Shown here: positions 1 to 5,007 of the stretch, one piece after another
Numbering within the stretch: the first letter of the stretch is position 1
How the letters are laid out: every line of letters begins with the position of its first letter
Source of the DNA: JACQBY01 sp041486115
GTDB taxonomy: Bacteria; Nitrospirota; Nitrospiria; JACQBW01
DNA length: 8,262 bases
Assembly (NCBI GenBank): GCA_041486115.1
Contig: JBGPKT010000103.1
Coordinates: forward strand, 1-8,262
Direction: 5' to 3'
Notes under the pieces: generated by a model
What the model saw: only the letters and a program-made list of their open reading frames with translations
Told to the model about the DNA's origin: nothing
The model's database searches: none
Made by a program: the position numbers and the translations under genes

Positions 1-355
1 GGAAGTTAAAAAATCGTTTCAACTAAAAGATCTGGAGGGGCTCTATTCCATTACAAAAGGGCAAAAAATCTCCTATGTGGTCGATACCCTCTACTCCCCT
101 GAAAATGAAGAAAAAATTGTCTCACTGGCCGCCGGATCGACCTCATTTTATTGCGAATCCCCCTTTCTTGACCGGGATGCCCACCAGGCGGCTGCCCGTT
201 ATCACTTAACGGCTCGTCAGGCCGGAATCCTGGCCCGAAAATCGGGAGTTGACACATTTCATATTTTTCATTTTTCTCCCCGCTATGCCGGATTAGAAAA
301 GGAGATATACGAAGAAGCCCATAAGGTTTTTAAAGAGGGCGTTGAGAAGTTATGA
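1..355 (+). CDS. RNase Z-like MBL-fold metallohydrolase, C-terminal part (5' truncated by window edge)
   Basis: The reading frame is open from base 2 to the TGA at 353-355, giving 117 visible residues; the N-terminal half with the HxHxDH metal motif lies outside the window. The visible part matches the C-terminal half of RNase Z/ElaC-type metallo-beta-lactamase proteins. There is a GQKISYVVDT segment with the bridging-metal Asp (visible residue 28), a CESPF segment where RNase Z has HEATF, a YHLTARQAG segment (His68) equivalent to the H-S/T-T-A-x-x-A motif, and FHFSPRY (His90), the last metal-ligand motif. RNase Z trims tRNA 3' ends in the cytoplasm. Some members of this branch are annotated only as MBL-fold hydrolases, so tRNA processing is likely but unproven. 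It is followed by 79 bases and then the promoter of the ArsR gene, so it is probably a separate transcription unit. Confidence 0.8.
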   Translation, partial: EVKKSFQLKDLEGLYSITKGQKISYVVDTLYSPENEEKIVSLAAGSTSFYCESPFLDRDAHQAAARYHLTARQAGILARKSGVDTFHIFHFSPRYAGLEKEIYEEAHKVFKEGVEKL

Positions 356-371
356 TTCTTGAAAAATGTAT

Positions 372-399
372 TTGATTTATATTCGCATTATGATATAAT
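372..399 (+). promoter_or_regulatory. Sigma-70-type extended -10 promoter for the arsR-like gene
   Basis: A perfect TATAAT hexamer lies at 394-399, preceded by TG at 391-392, which makes an extended -10 element (TGaTATAAT). A TTGATT -35 box (4 of 6 to consensus, TTGACA) is at 372-377 with a 16-base spacer. The predicted transcript would begin near base 406, leaving a leader of about 28 bases before the ATG at 435. This is the clearest promoter in the window and is well placed to drive the ArsR-like gene and the following TusA gene. Confidence 0.7.
377..398. promoter_or_regulatory. Possible ArsR-type operator: inverted repeat overlapping the -10 box
   Basis: TTATAT (377-382) and ATATAA (393-398) form a perfect 6+6 inverted repeat with a 10-base centre. 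It covers the spacer and most of the -10 hexamer. ArsR/SmtB repressors typically bind AT-rich imperfect palindromes near the promoter of their own gene, so autorepression by the downstream product is a reasonable inference. A 6-base arm in AT-rich DNA can arise by chance. Confidence 0.4.
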
Positions 400-434
400 T
401 AAAACAATTTATTCCTATGGGGATGATAGGGTTT

Positions 435-788
435 ATGAAAAACGATTTTTCAGAAGAAATACATCAGCTTCATGCCGATATCTGCCAGGCTTTATCCGAT
501 CCCAAAAGGATTCTGATCCTTTATGAATTAAAAGAAGGACGGAAATCTGTCGGACAGCTAGCGGGAGATTTAAACTTAAAGCAGGCCAACCTTTCTCAGC
601 ATCTCATGGTTCTAAGAGAGCGTGAAATGGTAAAAACACAGCGTGAAGGGGCAGTTATTTTTTATTCTCTGGCGAATACAAAAGTCATTGAAGCGCTTGA
701 TTTGTTAAGAGAAGTTCTCGCCGAAAAGCTGCAAAAATCGAGTTTACTGGCCCACACGCTGGCTCATTCTTCCCCGTCTGCATTATAA
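435..788 (+). CDS. ArsR/SmtB-family winged-helix transcriptional regulator
   Basis: This is a 117-residue protein from the ATG at 435. In-frame ATGs at 417 and 423 would add up to 6 residues, but 417 lacks a Shine-Dalgarno sequence and would leave a leader of only about 10 bases. The ATG at 435 has AGGG at 428-431, although the spacing is short. The fold is typical ArsR: the CQALSDPKRILILYEL helix, then SVGQLAGDLNLKQANLSQHL as the helix-turn-helix with QANLSQHL as recognition helix, then the REGAVIFYSL wing and a C-terminal dimerisation helix. No ELCVCD metal-binding motif is present. There is one cysteine, in the first helix (residue 17). Sulfur-responsive members (BigR, SqrR, sHdrR) use cysteine pairs, so this protein could not form the same intramolecular disulfide. 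Its position ahead of TusA/DsrE genes suggests local control of sulfur handling; the effector is unknown. Confidence 0.88.
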   Translation: MKNDFSEEIHQLHADICQALSDPKRILILYELKEGRKSVGQLAGDLNLKQANLSQHLMVLREREMVKTQREGAVIFYSLANTKVIEALDLLREVLAEKLQKSSLLAHTLAHSSPSAL

Positions 789-855
789 ATAAGGGAGAGG
801 TCTTTCTCAGTAACAGGTTATAGACGGATGTCACATACGAAGGGATGCCAATCAG

Positions 856-1110
856 ATGGATAATGATAATTCAAAAATTACGAAAACAGATAAAGAGCTT
901 GATTTAAGCGGAGATGTTTGCCCGATTACGTTTGTAAAGTCAAAACTGATGCTCGAAAAAATGAACAGCGGCCAGACCTTAAAGGTGACGCTTGACTATG
1001 CCCCCTCGGCGGTGAATGTTCCGAGAAGTCTTGAGCATGACGGCCATCGTGTCTTAAAGGTTGCGGAAATTCAAAAAGAGGTATGGGAAGTTTACGTCAA
1101 GAAGGCGTAG
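856..1110 (+). CDS. tusA: TusA-family sulfur carrier protein, variant CPIT active site
   Basis: This 84-residue protein belongs to the TusA/SirA family of small cytoplasmic persulfide carriers. The family signature appears as LDLSGDVCPITFVKSKLMLE, with the carrier cysteine at residue 22, followed by the beta strand TLKVTLDYAPSAVNVPRSLE and a C-terminal strand. Canonical TusA has CPxP; here the second proline is threonine (CPIT). AAGGGA at 840-845 is the likely ribosome binding site. TusA proteins take sulfane sulfur from rhodaneses, DsrE-type proteins or cysteine desulfurase and pass it on. The family match is clear and the specific partner is inferred. It lies 67 bases after the ArsR-like gene and probably shares its transcript. 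It differs markedly from the second TusA at 2229, so the two are probably not interchangeable. Confidence 0.87.
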   Translation: MDNDNSKITKTDKELDLSGDVCPITFVKSKLMLEKMNSGQTLKVTLDYAPSAVNVPRSLEHDGHRVLKVAEIQKEVWEVYVKKA

Positions 1111-1123
1111 AACCCTAAATTAA

Positions 1124-1153
1124 GTGAAGCAACCCCTTTTAGGGGTGCTTCAC
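1124..1153 (+). other. Stable hairpin downstream of the first tusA
   Basis: GTGAAGC (1124-1130) pairs with GCTTCAC (1147-1153), and inside it ACCCC (1132-1136) pairs with GGGGT (1142-1146) around a TTTTA loop, with one bulged A. That gives about 12 base pairs. No run of T follows (the next bases are GCGGGGTTC), so it is not a standard intrinsic terminator on the plus strand. It could protect an mRNA 3' end, act as a processing site or attenuate transcription between the tusA and dsrE genes. Confidence 0.6.
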
Positions 1154-1159
1154 GCGGGG

Positions 1160-1209
1160 TTCGGGGGCATCGGAGCATCCGCCGAAGGCCGAGCGCACGG
1201 GCCCCTGAA
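1160..1209 (+). other. Branched secondary-structure element in the intergenic region before dsrE
   Basis: TTCGGGGGC (1160-1168) can pair with GCCCCTGAA (1201-1209) in a 9-bp stem that includes one G-U pair. Inside this closing stem there is a CGGA/TCCG mini-hairpin (1171-1181) and a GCC/GGC mini-hairpin (1181-1189). The element is GC-rich, non-coding in appearance and flanked by AT-rich DNA. It may be a copy of a dispersed palindromic intergenic repeat or an RNA leader structure of the dsrE operon. No second copy is present in this window, so its nature is open. Confidence 0.45.
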
Positions 1210-1242
1210 TATAAATAAAGATACACGGGAGTTCGTGGAGTC

Positions 1243-1578
1243 ATGCAAATCGGGATTTTATTGACGACCAGTCCTGAACATCAAAACACGTTTACGGTTT
1301 ATCGGCTGGCGGCTTCATTTATCCGGCTCAATCATACTGTCGATATTTTTTTAATGGATGACGGGGTCTTTAATGTTCTGGTTAATTCATCCAAACGAAA
1401 GTTGTTTTCGAGGTTTGAAGACCTTATTGAAAAAAAAGTCAACATAGCGCTCTGTGCCATGTCGGCGGAATCCCGCGGAGTAAAACGGGAGGATCTGATG
1501 CCCGGAACAGGTTACGCCAGCCAGACCGAACTGTCGGAAATTGTGAAAAAATGCGACCGGTTTCTTTCTTTCGGATAA
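1243..1578 (+). CDS. dsrE: DsrE-like sulfurtransferase subunit with conserved cysteine
   Basis: This 111-residue protein of the DsrE/DsrF-like (TusD-like) fold begins with the strand IGILLTTSP. It continues with TVYRLAASFIRLNHTVDIFLMDDGVFN, a region typical of DsrE proteins, and then IALCAMSAESRGV with Cys71. That cysteine is in the position of the essential persulfide-carrying cysteine of DsrE/TusD (C-x-x-S-A-x-x-R-G motif). The protein ends with SEIVKKCDRFLSFG, which also contains Cys104. In DsrEFH or TusBCD complexes this subunit accepts sulfur from or donates it to TusA and DsrC/TusE. The gene starts a tight cluster with DsrF-like and DsrH-like genes. GTGGAG at 1235-1240 is very close to the ATG, with CGGGAG at 1226-1231 as the alternative ribosome binding site. 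The family call is firm; assembly into a heterohexamer is inferred from context. Confidence 0.85.
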   Translation: MQIGILLTTSPEHQNTFTVYRLAASFIRLNHTVDIFLMDDGVFNVLVNSSKRKLFSRFEDLIEKKVNIALCAMSAESRGVKREDLMPGTGYASQTELSEIVKKCDRFLSFG

Positions 1579-1589
1579 GAAGCTTTAAT

Positions 1590-1955
1590 ATGGCGGGAAA
1601 AATGCAGATGGGGAAAAAAGTTGCCGTGATCATACAGACCAGTCCTTTAAATACGCTTAAAAGCATCGAAGCCTTTAGAATGAGTGTCGGGTTGACCCTC
1701 GAAGGGAATCATGTCGATATTCTTTTACTGGGAAATGGAGTCTGGAACGCTCTGCCGATAAATTCCAAAAAGATCGAAAGGCCCGACGTGAATCAATTTA
1801 TGGACGCTCTTGAAATGTGTGGTATTGGCGCTTATGTCGAGTCAGAGGCTTTCCCCCCCTCCGGTCAGTCAGGAATCAGGGCGGGTTTTAAAAAGAAATC
1901 AAAAAGTGAGTTGATCCAGATGATTCATCATGCCGAAGTGGTCATTTCTTATTAA
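1590..1955 (+). CDS. dsrF: DsrE/DsrF-family protein, DsrF-like, lacking the usual active-site cysteine
   Basis: This is a 121-residue DsrE/F-fold protein. The start at 1590 leaves an 11-base gap after the DsrE-like gene. An in-frame ATG at 1551 would overlap that gene and add unconserved residues, while ATGs at 1602 and 1608 are also possible because the conserved fold begins at GKKVAVIIQTSP. The hydrophobic strand VDILLLGNGVWNAL and the C-terminal AEVVISY match the family. Aligned by eye with its neighbour, the position of the catalytic Cys71 is occupied by Val83 (GAYVESEA); its only cysteine, Cys77, lies six residues earlier. In DsrEFH the F subunit is not the sulfur-carrying one, so a structural role fits. 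Its stop overlaps the start of the next gene (TAATG), indicating translational coupling. Confidence 0.8.
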   Translation: MAGKMQMGKKVAVIIQTSPLNTLKSIEAFRMSVGLTLEGNHVDILLLGNGVWNALPINSKKIERPDVNQFMDALEMCGIGAYVESEAFPPSGQSGIRAGFKKKSKSELIQMIHHAEVVISY

Positions 1956-2212
1956 TGAAGACCCTTCATATTATCAGAAATATCAAAGATGAGCTTGCCC
2001 GGACCATGATGGACTCTGCCCCGGAGGGAAAGGGGAGCGCAATCGTATTGATGCACGATGCGGTTTACGAAGAAATCCAGTCCGGTTCAATGAAAATATA
2101 CGCTTGCGAGGAAGATCTTCAGTCGAGGCAGGTCGAGAGGCCGTATCAGAAAGTCAGCCATGATGACATTGCCCGCCTGGTATTAGAATATGACCGGACG
2201 ATTGTCTGGTAA
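1955..2212 (+). CDS. dsrH: DsrH/TusB-like protein
   Basis: This 85-residue protein resembles DsrH/TusB. It starts with MKTLHIIRN, has a central strand SAIVLMHDAVYEE equivalent to the LLLQDGV strand of TusB, then KIYACEEDLQSRQV (TusB has KVYALNEDLIARGL), and ends in EYDRTIVW with the terminal tryptophan typical of the family. Its ATG shares one base with the preceding stop codon. Together with the two upstream genes it completes a dsrE-dsrF-dsrH order, as in DsrEFH of sulfur oxidisers and TusDCB of enteric bacteria. The single cysteine, Cys51, lies in the YACEEDL segment where E. coli TusB has leucine. Whether it carries sulfur is unknown. The protein is slightly shorter than E. coli TusB. Confidence 0.8.
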   Translation: MKTLHIIRNIKDELARTMMDSAPEGKGSAIVLMHDAVYEEIQSGSMKIYACEEDLQSRQVERPYQKVSHDDIARLVLEYDRTIVW

Positions 2213-2228
2213 AGATGGGGGGATTTGA

Positions 2229-2465
2229 ATGTCAGTTCAGGTAAATGTGAAACTCGATTGTAAGGGATTAAGCTGTCCGTTGCCTATTCTAAAAACCAAA
2301 AAAGCCATTGACGGGATGAACGTGGGGGATGTTCTTGAAATGATCGCAACCGACCCGGGATCGGTGAATGATATGGCCGCCTGGAGCCACCGGACAGGGC
2401 ATGAGTTGATTGAACATAAAAAGGAAAACGGGTCATTTATTTTTTATATCAAGAAAAGTAAGTAA
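2229..2465 (+). CDS. tusA: TusA-family sulfur carrier protein, canonical CPLP active site
   Basis: This 78-residue protein carries the full TusA signature LDCKGLSCPLPILKTKKAI, with the carrier cysteine at residue 16 in a CPxP motif. The later segments (VGDVLEMIATDPGSVNDMAAW and FIFYIKKSK) match the rest of the two-layer alpha/beta fold. Cys11, five residues before the active cysteine, is common in this family. A G-rich ribosome binding site (2217-2222) lies six bases before the ATG. The gene follows dsrH by 16 bases and precedes the DsrE2-like gene by 30. That tusA-dsrE2 pairing is known from sulfur-oxidising bacteria and archaea, where TusA exchanges sulfur or thiosulfate with DsrE2. The role in this organism is inferred from that pairing. 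Confidence 0.92.
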   Translation: MSVQVNVKLDCKGLSCPLPILKTKKAIDGMNVGDVLEMIATDPGSVNDMAAWSHRTGHELIEHKKENGSFIFYIKKSK

Positions 2466-2495
2466 AATTTTAAAACGGATGGTGAGGAGCCTAAC

Positions 2496-3116
2496 ATGTC
2501 GATCATCAATAAAGAGGTTCAGGAACTGGTGGATGAAAAATTAAAGGAGTCGATAGACTCCAAACTCAATGGATGGGTTGAACAAAAAGTGAAGAGCTTG
2601 ATGGAAGAGCGGGTGTCTGCTCTCGAGCATAAATTCAAAGTCCGGGAGACCCGCAAAAAAAGGGTGGCCATCGTGGCTTCAAAAGGTTCGCTCGATATGG
2701 CCTATCCCCCATTGATTTTAGCTTCGACCGCAGCAGCCCTGGATATGGAAGCCGCAATCTTCTTCACCTTCTACGGCCTCGACATTATTAACAAACATAA
2801 ATACAAGAACCTGAAAGTTCCTTCGCTGGCGAATCCGGCCATGCCCATTCCGGTTCCTAACATGATCGGTGCCCTTCCCGGAATGACCGCCATGGCGACT
2901 CTGATGATGAAAAGCTGGATGAACAAGGCGCATGTGGCCTCTATTTCCGACTTGATTGATGCCTGCCGGGAGAGCGGTATCCGGTTGATCGGATGCCAGA
3001 TGACGATGGATGTGATGGGGGTAAAAAAATCGGATTTGATCGATGGCGTTGAAATAGGTGGAGCGGCGACGTTCCTCGACTATGCGGCGGAGGCCGATAT
3101 CCCTCTGTTTGTTTGA
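2496..3116 (+). CDS. dsrE2: DsrE2 (DsrE/DsrF/DrsH-like) family sulfur-transfer protein with N-terminal helical extension
   Basis: This 206-residue protein has a DsrE2 domain from about residue 55: KRVAIVASKGSLDMAYPPLILAS, then AAIFFTFYGLDIINK, a hydrophobic Met/Ala-rich stretch (about 116-142), and IRLIGCQMTMDVMGV. The conserved cysteine is Cys167; a second, Cys157, lies ten residues before it. It ends in the family-typical ATFLDYAAEADIPLFV. DsrE2 proteins accept sulfane sulfur or thiosulfate from TusA. Residues 1-50 are a charged, predicted long helix with a hydrophobic residue every fourth position from 12 to 40, suggesting an oligomerising coiled coil. GAGGAG at 2484-2489 is a strong ribosome binding site. 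The single hydrophobic stretch may be buried rather than membrane spanning, so soluble versus membrane-bound location is unresolved. It sits 30 bases after the canonical tusA and is likely co-transcribed. Confidence 0.9.
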   Translation: MSIINKEVQELVDEKLKESIDSKLNGWVEQKVKSLMEERVSALEHKFKVRETRKKRVAIVASKGSLDMAYPPLILASTAAALDMEAAIFFTFYGLDIINKHKYKNLKVPSLANPAMPIPVPNMIGALPGMTAMATLMMKSWMNKAHVASISDLIDACRESGIRLIGCQMTMDVMGVKKSDLIDGVEIGGAATFLDYAAEADIPLFV

Positions 3117-3140
3117 CGCAGGAAAAAGGAAAGGCTCTCG

Positions 3141-3599
3141 ATGAGATTTTCCGCAAAAGCCGAATATGGCGTATGGGCGTTGCTTGAGCTCGCCCTCAAT
3201 GAAGGGCGGGGCCCCCTTCAGGTGAGGAGCATTTCAAAAAAGCATCATATCCCGCTTCGATTTTTAGAACAGGTGATGAGTGTTTTAAAAAATGGAGGGC
3301 TGGTCGAAAGCATTCGCGGAGCCCAGGGGGGATATATTCTCGCCCGTTCACCTAAAGAGATCACGCTCGGAGAGATCGTTCAGTGTATCGAAGGGCCATT
3401 GTCTCCGATGATCTGCATTACCGAGGGAGATGATCAACAGTGCCTGCAGCCCGCAGAACCCCCTTCCTGTATTTTAAAAGAGGTGTGGCAGGAGGTCCGT
3501 CAGGCCATTCTGTCGGTACTGGAGCGAAAAACCCTTCAGGAACTATCGGAAAGGCACCGGGCTGCGGAGCAAAAAACCAGTGTGATGTTCCATATTTAG
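3141..3599 (+). CDS. Rrf2/IscR-family transcriptional regulator with candidate Fe-S cysteines
   Basis: This 152-residue winged-helix protein begins with MRFSAKAEYGVWALLELALN, the usual Rrf2 N-terminus. The helix-turn-helix is VRSISKKHHIPLRFLEQVM, the wing is RGAQGGYILAR, and ITLGEIVQCIEG leads into the sensory region. Cysteines are at 82, 92, 101 and 110. The last three are spaced C-x8-C-x8-C before ILKEVWQEV, whereas E. coli IscR has C-x5-C-x5-C at the same place with a histidine ligand. This suggests binding of an Fe-S cluster or another thiol-based sensor, with an expanded ligand loop. AGGAAAGG just upstream is a good ribosome binding site. The gene lies 24 bases after dsrE2 and probably shares its transcript, so it may sense redox or sulfur state and control this locus. 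No obvious operator for it was identified. Confidence 0.9.
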   Translation: MRFSAKAEYGVWALLELALNEGRGPLQVRSISKKHHIPLRFLEQVMSVLKNGGLVESIRGAQGGYILARSPKEITLGEIVQCIEGPLSPMICITEGDDQQCLQPAEPPSCILKEVWQEVRQAILSVLERKTLQELSERHRAAEQKTSVMFHI

Positions 3600-3636
3600 C
3601 CGGTTAGGGCAGAGCAGAGCGTCTTCTTCATGCTTC

Positions 3637-3999
3637 CTACTTGGCAAAGATCATTTTAAGTGAAATGAGGAGTAAAGCAAACCCGAAAATCTTTTCCAGA
3701 ACCTGGCTCGAAAGGCCTATCGCCAATCTGGCCCCCAGTAAACCTCCGAAAAAAAATCCGGCACAAATCAACGCGGCAACTTTCAAATCGACATATCCCT
3801 GCCGGTAGTAAGTCCATGCGGCGAGGAGGCCGATCGGAGGGACCATTAAGGCCAGAGTGGTCCCCTGCGCCTGATACTGCGACATCCCGAATAAAAAAAT
3901 CAGGGAGGGGACAATAATCACTCCTCCTCCGAGTCCGATCAACCCGCTCAGAAATCCGGCCACCAGGCCGAGCAGCATATACCACACCATCGTCATCAT
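3637..3999 (-). CDS. TauE/SafE (TSUP) family transporter, half-size
   Basis: This 120-residue, very hydrophobic protein has about five predicted membrane segments (roughly 5-22, 24-38, 47-63, 74-95 and 102-118). The TSUP signature GLIGLGGGVIIVPSL is at 19-33 and GGLLGARLA is at 85-93. Full-length TauE/SafE proteins are about 250 residues with two homologous halves; this matches one half and would have to dimerise. It starts and stops cleanly, so a naturally single-repeat protein is more likely than a broken gene. TSUP proteins are linked to export or uptake of sulfite, sulfoacetate, other sulfur-containing anions or organic acids; the substrate here cannot be read. It is the last gene of the minus-strand operon, 15 bases after the antiporter gene, and converges with the Rrf2 gene across a 37-base gap. 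The ATG at 3999 is followed directly by another ATG. Confidence 0.82.
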   Translation of the reverse strand: MMTMVWYMLLGLVAGFLSGLIGLGGGVIIVPSLIFLFGMSQYQAQGTTLALMVPPIGLLAAWTYYRQGYVDLKVAALICAGFFFGGLLGARLAIGLSSQVLEKIFGFALLLISLKMIFAK

Positions 4000-4014
4000 C
4001 CGAGAACCATCCTT

Positions 4015-5007
4015 TCAATAAAAAATCAGAATAAAGATATATCCGATATAAGCCATAAACCCCAACATCAAATGGTACGGTTCTATTGTTTTTCTAAAAA
4101 ACAAAATAGCGAACAGACAGAGGGAAGCCACCAGGGTTAGAATAATATTGCTGATCCCGTTATGGTCAAAAATCCAAGGAGTCCAGAAGAGGCCGATCGA
4201 TACCGGAAAAACGCTCTGAAAAACCATAGCTCCTGTGACATTGGATACCGCCAGATGGTCCTTTTTCTTGGAAATCCAGATCAGGCTGTTAAATTTTTCC
4301 GGAAGTTCCGTGGCGATCGGTGTGATTAGAAGCGAAAGGATCATCGGGGAAACATGAAAAAATTCGGCAATTTGCACGATCCCGCGAATAAAATAAAAAG
4401 CCCCTCCGATAATCAGTCCCAGACCTGCAAAGGTTTGAAACAGCATGGTCAGGGTGCCGTCTTTCTTAAAAAGTTTTTGAAAATATAAGGGGTCGAGATC
4501 GAGGTGATCGTCCGAAGGCCGGTTCAAAATGATTTTCAAATACCAGGCGTAAAGACCAATTAAAAAGAATCCGGTTAAATAATGGGCCAGCCGGTTGGGG
4601 ATGGCCGTAGCGGCAATCGCGAGGGAAAAAGCGATTAAAAAATATTTTAAATCGAATGCGATTTCATGAAAATTGAGATGTAGACGGCCTGTCCTTTTTC
4701 CCCTCATCGCAAAGAAATAGACCCCGGATCCGACTAACGGGAGCGTGAGCGTCGATAGCATAAAGGGAGCCCCCAGTATCGCCCCGGTTCCTATTTCTTC
4801 TTCCGCATGGCCGGTACCGAACAGAATGGCGATTAAAGGAATCAGGGTTTCGGGAAGGGCCGTTCCGACGCCAGCCAGAACGGACCCTGTCGCTCCGTGG
4901 GATAAATTATACCGTTTTCCGATCCATTCGATTCCGTTGGTAAAGACCGAGCTTCCCAAAAGGGTGACCGCAAGAGACAACACGATCAGCGTCAGCGAAT
5001 AAATCAT
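4015..5007 (-). CDS. Sodium/calcium exchanger (CaCA) family antiporter
   Basis: This 330-residue integral membrane protein has about ten hydrophobic segments. Two alpha-repeat motifs identify the Na+/Ca2+ exchanger superfamily: GVGTALPE at 46-53 (Glu53) and TPIATELPE at 229-237 (Glu237). The two acidic residues are the expected cation ligands. A charged cytoplasmic-looking loop (about 163-185) separates the two halves. Such proteins exchange Ca2+ or other cations against Na+ or H+ across the inner membrane. The second motif (ATELPEKFNS) departs from the usual GTSLPE form, so the ion specificity should not be assumed. Its ATG overlaps the larC stop by four bases (ATGA), indicating translational coupling. 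That makes a functional link to nickel-pincer cofactor production worth considering, for example cation supply or homeostasis. Confidence 0.85.
   Translation of the reverse strand: MIYSLTLIVLSLAVTLLGSSVFTNGIEWIGKRYNLSHGATGSVLAGVGTALPETLIPLIAILFGTGHAEEEIGTGAILGAPFMLSTLTLPLVGSGVYFFAMRGKRTGRLHLNFHEIAFDLKYFLIAFSLAIAATAIPNRLAHYLTGFFLIGLYAWYLKIILNRPSDDHLDLDPLYFQKLFKKDGTLTMLFQTFAGLGLIIGGAFYFIRGIVQIAEFFHVSPMILSLLITPIATELPEKFNSLIWISKKKDHLAVSNVTGAMVFQSVFPVSIGLFWTPWIFDHNGISNIILTLVASLCLFAILFFRKTIEPYHLMLGFMAYIGYIFILIFY

Noticed and set aside
1124..1153. Intrinsic terminator after the first tusA
   Set aside because: The stem is strong but no T-rich tract follows on the plus strand, so I report a hairpin of unknown role instead.
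1551..1589. Longer N-terminus of the DsrF-like protein
   Set aside because: It overlaps the DsrE-like gene and adds sequence with no family similarity; the conserved fold starts after 1602.
1853..1859. Seven-C run in the DsrF-like gene as a frameshift that destroyed the active-site motif
   Set aside because: The family-typical C-terminus (AEVVISY) continues in the same frame after the run, so the frame is intact.
3600..3636. Bidirectional terminator between the convergent operons
   Set aside because: No convincing stem with a T tract on either strand could be found in this short gap.
3656..4018. Second minus-strand reading frame over the TSUP gene
   Set aside because: It is rich in Arg, Pro and Asp without any fold or motif, and the overlapping frame encodes a clear TSUP membrane protein.
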